DNA from: Pelagomonas calceolata
Taxonomy: Eukaryota > Sar > Pelagophyceae > Pelagomonadales > Pelagomonadaceae
Assembly: GCA_918797485.1 (NCBI GenBank)
Contig: CAKKNE010000001.1
Coordinates: 3,596,001-3,660,000, forward strand
Direction of reading: 5' to 3'
DNA: 64,000 bases
How positions within the stretch are numbered: position 1 is the first letter of the stretch; every line of letters starts with the position of its first letter. Below the pieces are notes generated by a model, which saw only the letters and a program-made list of their open reading frames with translations, ran no database searches and was not told where the DNA came from. Shown in pieces: positions 1 to 9,243 of the stretch. A program made the translations under genes and the position numbers.

Positions 1-70
1 GTTGGAAGGTCGCCGCGGGGCCGCGCTTCCAGGGGATCGAGGCCGTGGCGGGGGTCATAGTTTAGTTTTG

Positions 71-1015
71 CTAGCCTTTCTTACCCCCTCCTTTCTTCCC
101 GCCGCCTGACGGGTGGTGCTTCAGGATGAGCGCGATCATCATGATCGTGATCAGAAACAGTAACAAGGCGATGCAGATGCGCGGCCGCGCGGCCTTCTGG
201 TACTGCTCCGCCTTCTCGATCTCGACGACGCCTCTCCGGGTATGCTCGGCGACCTGCTCCATGTTAAAGTCGATGCGGTCCAGGATCGTCCCTTGGTCGA
301 TCACGAGAACCGCCAACTCCTTGAAGATGCCCGACAGCTCCTGGATGGACTCGGCGATCTTCCGGATTTCCTGGTCGCGCTCCTCGACGAGGTGCTCGAT
401 GTCGACGACGGCGCTCATCTGCTGCTCGTTGAACGCGACGCCCGTGTCGTTCCGCGACGACGCCGAGAGGAAGTCGAAGCCCCCGCCGGCACTGCCTTCC
501 TTTTGTGATTTTAAGCGAACCACATAATCCTTCTGCGCCCGGCGAAATTCCGTGTTCAGCGCCTGGATCCGCACGGCCACGCTCCGCTGCACGTTCGCCC
601 GGACCTTCCTTTCCGAATCGTCCGCGGCGTCGCCGCCGAAGGTCGCGACGCGCTTCAGCGTCTTCTCGCACGCTCGAAACAACTGCGTCGCGTTCTGCGA
701 CTGGCGCTCGATCTCCCGATCCAGCTCCGCCTCCCGCGATTCATCAAATGAAACCATGAGCCGCGCGCGGTGCGCCTCCTTCAGCGACTTCAGGGCGCGT
801 TCCAGCGTCGCGACGTCGGTCTCGACCTTCTCGACGACGTCGACCCAGACCGGCGGCAGCGCCGCGCGGCTCGAGGACATGGGGCTGTGCTCCTGGCTCG
901 ACCCGCGCTCGTAGCCGCCGAAGGTGCGCGCGCCGCCGAGGGACTTCTCGCGCATGGCGCGCCACTCGACGAAGGTGCGCGTGAGGTCGCGCGAGGCGCC
1001 CATTGTTGACGCCAT
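71..1015 (-). CDS. Qa-SNARE, syntaxin-16/Tlg2 type
   Basis: This is a 314-residue tail-anchored t-SNARE that should act in fusion at the trans-Golgi/endosome. The SNARE helix has the Tlg2/syntaxin-16 signature, including the stretch VLVIDQGTILDRIDFN. It is followed by EKAEQYQKAARP, a hydrophobic anchor (ICIALLLFLITIMMIALIL) and a short Gly/Lys tail. I chose the ATG at 1015. The start region (RDLTRTFVEWRAMRE) resembles the N-peptide by which Tlg2 proteins bind the SM protein Vps45. The frame stays open 44 codons further upstream, but that part is Arg/Thr-rich and unlike the family. The divergent neighbour is a methyltransferase. Family assignment is firm; organelle location is inferred from the family. 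Confidence 0.9.
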   Translation of the reverse strand: MASTMGASRDLTRTFVEWRAMREKSLGGARTFGGYERGSSQEHSPMSSSRAALPPVWVDVVEKVETDVATLERALKSLKEAHRARLMVSFDESREAELDREIERQSQNATQLFRACEKTLKRVATFGGDAADDSERKVRANVQRSVAVRIQALNTEFRRAQKDYVVRLKSQKEGSAGGGFDFLSASSRNDTGVAFNEQQMSAVVDIEHLVEERDQEIRKIAESIQELSGIFKELAVLVIDQGTILDRIDFNMEQVAEHTRRGVVEIEKAEQYQKAARPRICIALLLFLITIMMIALILKHHPSGGGKKGGGKKG

Positions 1016-1477
1016 TGTTCTTGCGCGGCGCGTCCTATGAGTTCTAGTGCGCTGCGGCCGGCGTCCTTTCGCAACAGCTGCGCTGCGCGTTCCTGAGGGT
1101 GGTGTGTCTGTGTGAGAGGTAGCCGGGCGGCCAAGCACCGGCGTCACTACGCAACAGCTGTGGCCTTCTAAGGCGTCTTTCTGCGTGTTCTATTGTTACA
1201 GCGAGTGAAATAAGGCGCCGTACACGTAAAAAAACTGTGGCCGCGGCCATATTCTAGTATGTTACCAACGCTAGTTCCATGGCTCCCAAAAACGCCGGTG
1301 TGCTCTGCTACGGCCGCACACGTAGCCACCAGGACTCGTGGTTCTCGCATCAGTGCTACGACAAGCCGTCCAGAGTATCTCACTGCTTGCCGCATACGAC
1401 TGCTGAGCAACACTGCCCTAACACAGCCGCTTGTCGAGACGACGCGTGAGCAGCTCGCCACCACAATTACGCCATCG
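1016..1477. other. Intergenic region between divergent genes, with a spaced direct repeat
   Basis: This is the head-to-head region of the SNARE gene and the methyltransferase gene. It holds two copies of a 23-bp unit at 1058-1080 and 1138-1160, matching at 20 of 23 positions and 80 bp apart; both end in GCAACAGCTG. The frame of the methyltransferase is open back to an ATG at 1259, so part of this stretch could be coding. Confidence 0.5.
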
Positions 1478-2350
1478 ATGCGACGCAATACAGTTACCTT
1501 ACTCATGCTGCACGCAGCGAGGGCGCTGCGGTGCGCCCCGCTGCGCACGCGGCGCACGCTCGCACTCCGCAGCACACAGCCTCGCATCTACGACGCCCCA
1601 ACTTTATACGACGCCGCGTTCGGCTTCCGCGATTTTGAAGATGAAGTGGATTTCCTCTGCGCAGCGCACGAAAAACATGGAAACACGGGCGGCGCGCCTT
1701 CCAAAATCCTGGAGCTGGCGGCGGGGCCGGCGCGGCACGCCGTCGAGGCGTCAAAGCGAGGCGTCGACGCGACGGCTATTGATTTGTCGGAGGCGATGGT
1801 GAAATGCGGTACACAAATTGCGAAAGAAGAGGACGTAGCACTAGACTACCGCGTGGGCGACGTGCGGGAAGCCTTGCCATTCGACAAAGTGTGCAGCGCG
1901 TGGCTGCTCCTGGGGTCCGTCGGCCATTTGTTGACGAACGACGACGCGTTACAGTGTTTCCAAAATGCACGCAAAGCGTTGGCGGACGGCGGGACACTAA
2001 TCTTGGAGCTGCCGCACCCGCGCGAGACCTTCCGCGTCGATGGCGTATCAGAGGACGGGTGGGACGTGCCCTTCGAGGGCGGCGACCTGCGCGTGCGCTG
2101 GGGTGCTGAAGACGATGTGTTTGACCCGCTCACGCAAATCAGGCAAGCTTCTGTGGCTTTCGAGGCCGACGGTACATCGATAACAGACGTCGTCCCGACG
2201 CGCGAGTACACGCTCCAGGAACTCAGGTTGTTATCAAAGGCGGCGGGATTTCGGGAAGAAGTGGCGACGTACGGCGCGCTCGACCCCGAATTCGTGGCCG
2301 CGGACGACGACGAGCTGGCGTACCGGCTTGTTGTTGTACTGACTGCGTAG
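1478..2350 (+). CDS. Class I SAM-dependent methyltransferase, probably organelle-targeted
   Basis: The predicted protein is 290 residues from the ATG at 1478. It shows a class I methyltransferase fold: motif I is ILELAAGPARHAVEASKRG, the acidic residue that follows is in ATAIDLSEAMV, then GDVREALPF, and a later strand GGTLILELPHP. The N-terminal 40 residues are rich in Arg, Leu, Ala and Thr with few acidic residues, as in a plastid or mitochondrial targeting peptide. The frame remains open to an ATG at 1259, which would add 73 residues of low-complexity sequence; I consider this less likely. The substrate cannot be told from the sequence. Confidence 0.8.
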   Translation: MRRNTVTLLMLHAARALRCAPLRTRRTLALRSTQPRIYDAPTLYDAAFGFRDFEDEVDFLCAAHEKHGNTGGAPSKILELAAGPARHAVEASKRGVDATAIDLSEAMVKCGTQIAKEEDVALDYRVGDVREALPFDKVCSAWLLLGSVGHLLTNDDALQCFQNARKALADGGTLILELPHPRETFRVDGVSEDGWDVPFEGGDLRVRWGAEDDVFDPLTQIRQASVAFEADGTSITDVVPTREYTLQELRLLSKAAGFREEVATYGALDPEFVAADDDELAYRLVVVLTA

Positions 2351-2777
2351 CGCATCGGCGACGGCGTTAATATTCTGTTTTGTGAGTGCTTGCTATCTGT
2401 CAAGGGCTAGGACTCGTGCGCGGAGCGCTCAAGTGTCGATTTTACGGTGCTAGGACTAGTGGGCGGAGCGCGGAGCGCTGAAGATTGTTCCTAGTGTGTT
2501 ACATGCCGCTAGATAAAGCGCCCGCGGCCGTAGTTTTTTGCTTGCGTTTGCGCCTTGGACCGCTGCAACCTCGTCGTCGCCGGAGACGGTAGCCCTACCA
2601 CTACTGCGCGCGGCTGCCGACGCCGAGCTGTTGCGGTGGTCTACTGGGCAAAAACTGCCGACCCGGCTTTTTGGACCAGTAGGCTGCGCGGCGGCGCTAC
2701 GCCTCACCAGGCACGCCTGCGCGGCGGCGCTACGCCTCTCCACGCACGCCGAGCGGTGAAAAAACAAAAGCACCAAG
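2351..2777. other. Intergenic region with short direct repeats
   Basis: This stretch separates two plus-strand genes. It contains a degenerate duplication around 2405-2480 (GCTAGGACT followed by GCGGAGCG), the CTAG promoter-like motif at 2491-2512, and a tandem pair of about 33 bp at roughly 2684-2748, each copy with the core CTGCGCGGCGGCGCTACGCC. I see no supported gene here. Confidence 0.5.
2491..2512 (+). promoter_or_regulatory. Intergenic CTAG-motif, copy 1
   Basis: It reads CTAGTGTGTTAC-ATG-CCGCTAG on the plus strand, one mismatch from the family core CTAGTGTCTTAC. It lies 265 bp upstream of the ATG at 2778 and points toward that gene. The role as a promoter element is inference from recurrence and orientation. 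Confidence 0.5.
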
Positions 2778-3719
2778 ATGATGCACGAAACATCCGACCT
2801 CTCCTTCGACGAGCTCGTCGACGCGGCGTGCGAGGAGCTCGACCTCGAGCTGAACCGGCCGCCGCCGCCGCCGCCGCCGCCGACGCGCCGCGAGAAACTA
2901 GCGAGGTGGTGCCGGCGCATCCTGCAGGACCGATTGAAGCCGCCGATCCAGCGGACGGCGCGCCTCGCGACGACGGTCCTCAACGCCGAGCTGCCCGTCG
3001 ACGTCGACGCCGTGTCCGGCGCGGCGCTGTCGCTCACGGCGCGCGTCGCGCACGCGGGGTTCCGGACGCTCCGCTGGACGCTGCTCGCGCCGCTCGCGCC
3101 GATCGCGTTCGCGCGGAATCGATTAAGGGCGAGGCGAGACGAGGCGCTGCCGCTGCACGCGCCCGCGCGGCCGGCGGCGCCCGCGCGGCCGCGGCGCGAC
3201 GCCCCGGCGCCCGTCGCGCTGACGCCCGACGCCGAGGCGCCGGCGCGGCCCCCGGCGTCGCCGAGCTTCGCGTCGCCCCGGCCCTCGGCGTCGCCGCAGT
3301 TCACGTCGCCCGAGGCCTACCTGCACGGCAACTACGAGGCACCTAGGCCGCCGAGCATCGCCCCGCGGCAGCTCTTCGACGAGGACGCCGAGGTGGACCT
3401 GCCGCCGGCGCGCGACGCGGCGCCGGCGCGCGTCACGCCCGACGAGCGCTTCGCGACGTCGCGGGGCGTCGGCGCGCCCAGTGTCGCAGCAGACCCCCGG
3501 GCGGGTACCACGTACCCCGGGCAGTTCCACAACAATCCCCAGCATGCGTCTCTCCGCGCCGCCGCCACTGCCGACGAGCGCTTCGCGACGTCGCGGGGCG
3601 TCGCGTCCCAGCCGCCGAAGGCCGTCATCCACACACCTCCGGCGTCGCCGGTCCGGCCGAACGGCGCCGCGGCGCTGGCGCGGAGCCCGAGCGCGGTGGA
3701 AGGCTACGCCCTGTATTAA
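2778..3719 (+). CDS. Pro/Ala-rich protein of unknown function
   Basis: This 313-residue protein has no family I recognise. It opens with an acidic stretch (SFDELVDAACEELDLEL), then eight prolines at about residues 28-35. A basic amphipathic region follows, then a long Pro/Ala/Ser-rich and probably disordered tail. The heptad-like phrase DERFATSRGV occurs twice, at about residues 219-228 and 268-277, which points to an internal duplication or a short binding motif. The start is the first of two adjacent ATGs. Strong codon bias across the whole frame supports coding. The reverse-strand and +2 frames over this gene look like shadows. Function is unknown. Confidence 0.6.
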   Translation: MMHETSDLSFDELVDAACEELDLELNRPPPPPPPPTRREKLARWCRRILQDRLKPPIQRTARLATTVLNAELPVDVDAVSGAALSLTARVAHAGFRTLRWTLLAPLAPIAFARNRLRARRDEALPLHAPARPAAPARPRRDAPAPVALTPDAEAPARPPASPSFASPRPSASPQFTSPEAYLHGNYEAPRPPSIAPRQLFDEDAEVDLPPARDAAPARVTPDERFATSRGVGAPSVAADPRAGTTYPGQFHNNPQHASLRAAATADERFATSRGVASQPPKAVIHTPPASPVRPNGAAALARSPSAVEGYALY

Positions 3720-3815
3720 TGTGACAATCTTAAACACAAGGCTCCTCGACCACGCGAGAGAGCCCGGGAGCGCGCCGCCGCCGCCGACACGCACGAAAAC
3801 AAAAACAAACAAAAG

Positions 3816-4997
3816 TCAAAACGACAGCCGCCAGACCGCGACCTTCGTGTCCTTGGAGCCCGTCGCCAGTAAATCACTGGACCAGTCGAGCGCGTTCACG
3901 GACGCGTCGTGGTAGCGCAGGACCGCCAGGCGTTTCAAAGACTTGGCCGAGAAGAGCCGCACGCGGTAGTCCCAGCCCGCGCTCGCTATTACCTTTCCGT
4001 CCCCCCTCAATGCAAGCTGGCCGACGCCCGGGTGCTGGTCGAGTTCGTTCACAGCTCCACAAGTCACGTCGAGGGACCCGTGGGGCTTCAGCAACCCGGG
4101 CTCGACGCGAAACGCCTGCGCTTTTGATTCGACGCCGCCCGCGAAGAGCAGCGTGCCTTCTTCATTAATATCGAGCGCGACGTTCGGCGACTTGAAAGCA
4201 TTTTGAGGCGTCTTCGCGCAGATTTGGGGCACGGGCATGGCCAGGTCCCAGGCCAATATACGTCCGTTCTCGTGGCCCACCAATGCTAATGGCGGTTTTG
4301 AGGACGGTTGCGTTTGCGGGAGCCAGAGCCGCATCGCCATCGCGTTGCCCAGCACGGAGGCGTCGCCCTTCCGTACCAACGTCCGGTCGCCGGCGTCGGG
4401 CGCGAGCTTCAACGCGGGTTGTGATTGGCGCGTGTCCCAGAGCAGCGTAGCCTCGGGCGGCTCCGTCGGCGCGAGCACCAAATGCCGCGCGTGGCCTTCG
4501 TGATCGCACCAGCGCTTTGCTGGTGGTGGCGTTTCCTCCTCCTCGTCGTCGTCGGAGGCTAGTTGGGCACCAATGCCGCTCTCCGCCTTTGTGCGTGGCG
4601 GCCTTGGTTGCGACGTCGATATGATAGGAGGCGCCGCGTAGTCTTCACTATGTCCGACGGTCGCGCAGCGCGCGAAGAAAAAGGAGTTCGTCGCGAGCGT
4701 CGTCGTCGGCTCTGCTAAATTCTCCAGGTCCCAGAGCCGTATTCTCCCGTCGCGCGTCTGCGTTAATAAGCCGCCGGCGTGGTCGTGCACCTCGAGGACG
4801 CCGAGCGGCGCCGCGGCCCAGTTTTGGACGGGGCGCCGCGTCGCGAGGTTCCAGAGCAAGCAATGCCCGCCCACGTCGCCCGAGACCAGTCTGTGCTCGT
4901 CGAGGAAGCGCAGCGCCGTGACGGCGTGCGAGTGGCCGCGGAGCACGAACTCGGGCTCGGGCGGGGCGCGGGCTGTCGTCAGCTGGTGCGCGGCCAT
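3816..4997 (-). CDS. WD40 protein, GNB1L/ASTRA-associated Asa1-like
   Basis: This 393-residue beta-propeller protein begins with the phrase PEPEFVLRGHSHAVTALRF, continues with LVSGDVGGHCLLWNLATRRPV, and ends with LLATGSKDTKVAVWRLSF. This order matches human GNB1L and fungal Asa1, which assist the TTT/ASTRA machinery that matures PIKK kinases such as mTOR and ATM. An acidic low-complexity insert (SDDDEEEETPPPAKR) sits at about residues 147-161. WD repeats are visible at about 18-55, 65-100, 225-260, 300-345 and 355-393. The family match is by eye, so a generic WD40 protein remains possible. Confidence 0.75.
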   Translation of the reverse strand: MAAHQLTTARAPPEPEFVLRGHSHAVTALRFLDEHRLVSGDVGGHCLLWNLATRRPVQNWAAAPLGVLEVHDHAGGLLTQTRDGRIRLWDLENLAEPTTTLATNSFFFARCATVGHSEDYAAPPIISTSQPRPPRTKAESGIGAQLASDDDEEEETPPPAKRWCDHEGHARHLVLAPTEPPEATLLWDTRQSQPALKLAPDAGDRTLVRKGDASVLGNAMAMRLWLPQTQPSSKPPLALVGHENGRILAWDLAMPVPQICAKTPQNAFKSPNVALDINEEGTLLFAGGVESKAQAFRVEPGLLKPHGSLDVTCGAVNELDQHPGVGQLALRGDGKVIASAGWDYRVRLFSAKSLKRLAVLRYHDASVNALDWSSDLLATGSKDTKVAVWRLSF

Positions 4998-5198
4998 TAT
5001 CTCTTTGCCTCGCGTCGATGGCGGCTGCTGCTGTGAAGCTGTCTGAGAGCAAAGCTAGCAAAGCTCTCAAGACGGCGCGATTGATGTTCCCTCGCTCTGG
5101 CAGAGCGCAGCACTTATTGCAGCTACCTGAAATGATGCGTTATATCCACGGATGCCAGTGGTCCAAGCGCAAAAAGACAAGCGCCGAGTGAGGCAATG

Positions 5199-5219
5199 CT
5201 AGCGGCTGTAAGACACTAG
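5199..5219 (-). promoter_or_regulatory. Intergenic CTAG-motif, copy 2
   Basis: On the minus strand it reads CTAGTGTCTTAC-AG-CCGCTAG. It lies 202 bp upstream of the WD40 gene start at 4997 and points toward it. The 4998-5238 spacer around it holds nothing else I can support apart from a GAGAGC/GCTCTC inverted repeat near 5045-5070. Confidence 0.55.
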
Positions 5220-5238
5220 CACAACTTATTTATCGCGA

Positions 5239-6756
5239 TCACCGCTTCTTCTTCCGCTTCTTTCGCTTTTTCTTGCCGTCCGACTCGTCGTCGTCGCCGT
5301 CTTCGTCGTCCCAGACGCGCTCGACGACCGAAACATCATCCGCGACCGGCAGCGGGTCGCCCGCACGGATCGCGTCCCGGACGGCCGTCGCGCTCTCGAG
5401 GACGGCGGCGAGCGCGGACAGTCGCTCGGCGTAGAGGGACGCCAGCGCCTGCTTCGCGGCGGCAAGCGCCGCCGGCGCGAGGAACACGCACTCGGCCTCG
5501 GCCGTCGCCGCGGCGTCGGCGGCGAGGTCGCTTCGCGCGGCCGTGGCGGCGGCGACGATCTCCTCCGCGTCCTGCTCGCTCGGAGCATCGCGCGCCCGCA
5601 GCGCGTCCAGCAGCAGGCGCATCGTCGCCGCGTCGTCGGGAACCGTGTGATCAACAAGCCACTCCACGAGCGGCGCCCGCGTCTCCGGCCGCTGCCACAG
5701 GGCGTCCGCCGCGAGCAAGATATCAAGAGCGCCCACCTCCGTGCGCCCGCACGCCAGCGCGGCCGCGCGGATCGCCTCGGAGCACCGCCGTAACCGTCGG
5801 TCCGAGACGTACTCGCCGCGCTCGTCCCGGAGCCACGCCCTGCAAGACGCGAGCACCGCGGCGCGACGGCGCGGGAGGCTCGCGCGCGCGCCGCCTAGCG
5901 TCTCCCTCAACGGCGCTAGCAACGCGGCGTCGTCGTCGCGAGAATCGTCGTCCGTCGGCGTCAGGAGCAGGTCGAGCGCGCCGGCGTCCGACACGGGCGC
6001 CACGGCCCGGCGGAAGAGGAAGCGGTCGAAGAGCGCGTCGTCGTCGTCGTCGTCCGCGTCGCGCAGCGCGTTCGTCGCGGCGACCGCGCTCACCAACTTC
6101 GCGGGCCGGTTCCGCGAGCCGTCGGGCCACGTCCGCTCGTTGAGGAGCTGCAGCAGCGCCGGCAGCAGCGCGCGCGCGCGAAATATTTCGTCGAGAAAGA
6201 CTACTTCCGCACTACCTGCGAAGCCGTCGGCGGCCCTTTGCGACACGTCCTCGCGGAGCGCCTTGAGCGACAGGGGCCCGAACACGTCATCGGGCGTCGT
6301 GAAGCGCGTCAGCGCGACCTCGAAGTACGAGTCGTGTTCCGAGAACAGCGCGCCGAGGCGCCGGCACAGCAGGCTCTTGCCGACCCCGGGCGGACCCACT
6401 AGCAGCACGTGCTCGCGCGTCGCGGCGCCGAGCAGCACGAGGCGCGCCTCGGCCGAACGCTCGACGAGGCCGCGCTCCAACGCGGCGGCAGCCCTCTCAA
6501 GGTCCTCGGGCGCAATCGGATAGCTTGGCGCGGCCACGACAATGTCCGTCGGTCTCAGGTCGTCGACGCCGAACGCGACCGCGGCCTTGCAGCTGATGGG
6601 CTCACCCGTGCCCGTCGCCCAGCGGAGGCCCGGTTCACTCTCCGGCATGCGCGAAGCGCTACGCTGGTGCTTCGCCGCGCCCTGCAGCATGCAGCGCTGC
6701 TGCACCAGCGCGCGGCTGAGGGCGAAGACGGACGACGTGAGGAGCGGGCGCAGCAT
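5239..6756 (-). CDS. MoxR-family AAA+ ATPase, RavA-like, probably organelle-targeted
   Basis: This is a 505-residue MoxR/RavA-type AAA+ ATPase. Walker A is GPPGVGKS at residues 121-128 and Walker B is VVFLDE at 185-190, followed by IFRA. A sensor-1-like AATN lies near 226, and the RFTTPDDVFGPLSLKAL segment is typical of RavA. In bacteria RavA works with the VWA protein ViaA as a chaperone pair acting on redox and respiratory proteins. The first 40 residues are basic, hydroxylated and lack acidic residues until about 39, which fits a mitochondrial or plastid transit peptide. The C-terminus is an acidic stretch followed by a Lys/Arg tail. A ViaA-like gene lies on the same strand at 11490-13169. 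Confidence 0.85.
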   Translation of the reverse strand: MLRPLLTSSVFALSRALVQQRCMLQGAAKHQRSASRMPESEPGLRWATGTGEPISCKAAVAFGVDDLRPTDIVVAAPSYPIAPEDLERAAAALERGLVERSAEARLVLLGAATREHVLLVGPPGVGKSLLCRRLGALFSEHDSYFEVALTRFTTPDDVFGPLSLKALREDVSQRAADGFAGSAEVVFLDEIFRARALLPALLQLLNERTWPDGSRNRPAKLVSAVAATNALRDADDDDDDALFDRFLFRRAVAPVSDAGALDLLLTPTDDDSRDDDAALLAPLRETLGGARASLPRRRAAVLASCRAWLRDERGEYVSDRRLRRCSEAIRAAALACGRTEVGALDILLAADALWQRPETRAPLVEWLVDHTVPDDAATMRLLLDALRARDAPSEQDAEEIVAAATAARSDLAADAAATAEAECVFLAPAALAAAKQALASLYAERLSALAAVLESATAVRDAIRAGDPLPVADDVSVVERVWDDEDGDDDESDGKKKRKKRKKKR

Positions 6757-6848
6757 ATCCTTGGCAGCGATTTGAAGGCCGGATCACTTCTTTTGCAAAT
6801 CGCGGAGCCACGAATAGGCACGACACCTTTGCGAGGCCAGATTGCTAG

Positions 6849-6868
6849 CTAGCGTCCTAAGACACTAG
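6849..6868 (-). promoter_or_regulatory. Intergenic CTAG-motif, copy 3
   Basis: On the minus strand it reads CTAGTGTCTTA-GGA-CGCTAG. It lies 93 bp upstream of the MoxR-like gene start at 6756, in the gene direction. The rest of the 6757-7017 spacer includes an AT-rich stretch near 6940-6975 that could be the 3' end of the gene on its right. Confidence 0.55.
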
Positions 6869-7017
6869 CCGCACTCTGGGCGCCGGGGATCTCTCGTTTC
6901 GAATGCTTTGGACGACGTAACGCATGCCTCTGCTCAATTGTAACATAGTCCAAATACATATATTATATTCCTAGGAGAAACTCTTAGAAGCGCGTCATCT
7001 CGACCGAACCACCGGAA

Positions 7018-8526
7018 CTAACCACCGCGATTGGGCGACCGTGACCCCGTTCGCCGCCGCTGGCGATTAGGCGTCGGTGTTGCGGCGGGGCGCGGGCGCG
7101 TGCGCGGCGGCGGCGACCGTTCCCGCGCGGGCGCGGGCGCGTTCGGAGCCACGGCGGCCGATGCCTCGGCCTCGTAGATCCGGCGCGCGTAAGCCTCGTC
7201 GCGCGCAATCTGGCGCTCATTATGCGCTGCGAGTTCGCGACGCTGGGCCTCCAGCGCCTCCGACGCGCTGGGCGCGGGCGCGGCGGCGACCGTCCGCCCT
7301 CTTGGCATGCGCGGTCTCACGCCGCCAGGACTCGCAATCAAGTAGTCTCTCAGAGTAGCTTGACGCGGCCCTCTGGCCGCCGGGCGTCTGGCCCTTCGCG
7401 CCCTGCGCGAGGCGGCCGGCGCCGGCGCCGGCGCTTGCGCTAATTGTTGGGCCAGTCGTCGCGCGGCGTCGGCGGCGACCGCCGCCTCCTCCCACGGCGC
7501 GGGCCACCGGCGCCGCCGCGATAGCTCCGACTCGTGAGCCCGTCTGGCGAAGTCCGCAGCGACGCGCCGCGGGTAGTCATACCGCAAAGTGAGCTGGCGC
7601 GCGATCTCTTCGCGCGACGCCAACGGCAGCCGGCCGCGCGCCATGATAACGTTCCACACGCGGGGAGCGCCCGCCGTGGCCGCCCTACGCGAAGAATTGT
7701 GCTGCGCGATGTAGCTCAACATCGCCAGGATGACGTCCTTCTGTAAACATTCCAGGCCGACCTCGCGAATCCAGCGGCCGGCGGCGCCGCCATCTCGAAG
7801 GACAACCGCTGGGATTTGCGGAAGCGGTCCAATAAATGGAAACAAGTTCCTCCTCAACAAGCGCTTCAGCTCGCCATCCAGATACGAAATGTAGAGCCAC
7901 CCTCCAAAATGCAGAACGGCCGACAGGAAAACAGACATAATCTCAGTCCGGCGGTCCCGTTGGAACCGAGCGAGAAGCCATTGTTCGCGGTCAACCGCCC
8001 GATGCACGTCCAAGTTAGAAACACGGCTCCAAATGTTCAGCATGCTTCCGCACCAGACGTCGTCCCTTGACAGATCCGCGAGGTGAAACGCGCCCAGCAC
8101 GACCAATGTGGGCTCATCTAACGTCGTCTCGTCGCGCATGAACACGTCTACCTCCAGGGACGGAAGGGCGAGCCTCTCCGTCGACATCGCTCGTACCCCA
8201 TCAGTTTTCGACCGCACGACGGTGGAGAAGCCTTTTCCCCCGTTAGCGGCGGCGTCGAACAGGTCCCTCGAGCTCACAAATGATCGCCCCACCTCGTCGC
8301 GCAACGCAAGATGCAGCTGCACCTCTTCGTCGAGTGCAACGGCCATCGATTCACCTCGGACAGCTGGAAGCTGCGCGGTGACCCCAGTGCCAGTCACGGA
8401 GAGGAAGCGCGACATCTCATTCTGCACGGGGAACATGGCACGAGAAGTCGAGGCGCCCTCGAGGCAGAGTACGGTCGCCGCGCCGGCGTCGTTGTTGCGG
8501 CGGATCACGCCGAGGGCCGCCGCCAC
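7018..8526 (-). CDS. Unknown protein with Arg/Pro/Ala-rich tail; 5' end uncertain
   Basis: The open frame encodes about 500 residues that I do not recognise. The first 300 look globular, with mixed hydrophobic segments such as EVDVFMRDETTLDEPTLVV and IMSVFLSAVLHFGGWLYI. The last 170 are Arg/Ala/Pro-rich and probably disordered. The first ATG is at 8436; the frame is open to 8526 with only a GTG there. Just upstream on the minus strand a pyrimidine-rich stretch ends in TTTCCCAG at the start of the open frame, so 8526 may be the start of a 3' exon instead of a true start. No repeat or catalytic motif is evident. Confidence 0.5.
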   Translation of the reverse strand: MAAALGVIRRNNDAGAATVLCLEGASTSRAMFPVQNEMSRFLSVTGTGVTAQLPAVRGESMAVALDEEVQLHLALRDEVGRSFVSSRDLFDAAANGGKGFSTVVRSKTDGVRAMSTERLALPSLEVDVFMRDETTLDEPTLVVLGAFHLADLSRDDVWCGSMLNIWSRVSNLDVHRAVDREQWLLARFQRDRRTEIMSVFLSAVLHFGGWLYISYLDGELKRLLRRNLFPFIGPLPQIPAVVLRDGGAAGRWIREVGLECLQKDVILAMLSYIAQHNSSRRAATAGAPRVWNVIMARGRLPLASREEIARQLTLRYDYPRRVAADFARRAHESELSRRRRWPAPWEEAAVAADAARRLAQQLAQAPAPAPAASRRARRARRPAARGPRQATLRDYLIASPGGVRPRMPRGRTVAAAPAPSASEALEAQRRELAAHNERQIARDEAYARRIYEAEASAAVAPNAPAPARERSPPPRTRPRPAATPTPNRQRRRTGSRSPNRGG

Positions 8527-8574
8527 TGGGAAATTATCACTAAAAAATAATTCGGGTAGGTTCTAGTACGCCAC

Positions 8575-8815
8575 GCGCCCGGACCTGCGCGCAGCTCGTT
8601 GGGGACTTCTCTCGGCGGCCCGGGACGGCTCTTTTCGTTGAAGGTCGGGTAGGGGAGCGCTCGGGGTAGAGGGGTGCCTCGCGACCGGCGAAGTCCCGGT
8701 AAATCAATAGTGGCCAACTCGTGCCCAGCTCGTTTGCGACGCTTCCCGGCGGCTCGGTACGGCTCGTTTCCGTCGAGGACCGAGTAGAAGAGCGCTCGAG
8801 GCGATGGGATCGGTC
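8575..8815. repeat. Two degenerate tandem repeat units
   Basis: Two units share a common order of phrases: CAGCTCGTT, then CCCGGCGGC or its variant, ACGGCTC, then a GTCG core and GAGCGCTCG. The spacer between them carries GGTAAATCAATAGTGGCC, which recurs near 9110 in altered form. The copies have diverged enough to suggest some age. The origin is unknown. Confidence 0.5.
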
Positions 8816-8855
8816 CGCGAACATAAAAGTTTTAATGTAAATATTTACTGTATTG

Positions 8856-8872
8856 AGTTCGACAGTCGAACT
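8856..8872. repeat. Perfect 17-bp palindrome followed by T-run
   Basis: AGTTCGAC-A-GTCGAACT is a perfect inverted repeat with a 1-base loop. A run of five Ts follows on the plus strand, in an AT-rich island between two genes. It resembles a terminator-like hairpin, but in a eukaryote it could equally be a 3' UTR or a protein-binding palindrome. Confidence 0.5.
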
Positions 8873-9221
8873 TTTTGCTATTTATATATTCTAGCTAAGG
8901 GACCGACGTCAGCTTGAAATAAACTATCCTCGCGGAGATAACTGTACGATGTTCGCGCGCGGACGAAACTGGTTCAAGTTCGTCACCCGAAACTCCCACC
9001 CGAACATGAAAATACTCGAGTTGCCACCTGGTCCTGGCGGCGCAGAGGTCGCCCGAACTAGAAATGGCTCTTGCGTGGCACCTCGTCGGCGCCGCGTTTT
9101 CATGTTCTGGTAAGTCAATAGTAGCCGCGCTTTGTGCCGGACTCGTCGGAGGACCTTTCCTACGATCCGTTACGCCGTGTTTCCGCTGCCGAGGAGAGCC
9201 GAGTGTGCTTGCTAGGGATGC

Positions 9222-9243
9222 CTAGTGTCTTACAGGCCGCTAG
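9222..9243 (+). promoter_or_regulatory. Intergenic CTAG-motif, copy 4
   Basis: It reads CTAGTGTCTTAC-AGG-CCGCTAG on the plus strand, 225 bp upstream of the ATG at 9468 and in the gene direction. It is a full match to the family consensus. Confidence 0.6.

Noticed and set aside
2456-3346. Open frames on both strands overlapping the Pro-rich gene
   Set aside because: GC-rich codon bias leaves antisense and +2 frames open; their products are Arg/Ala low-complexity and carry no domain.
8540-8824. 94-codon minus-strand frame with internal repeat
   Set aside because: The repeat in the translation is a direct image of the DNA repeat; no start context or family supports it.
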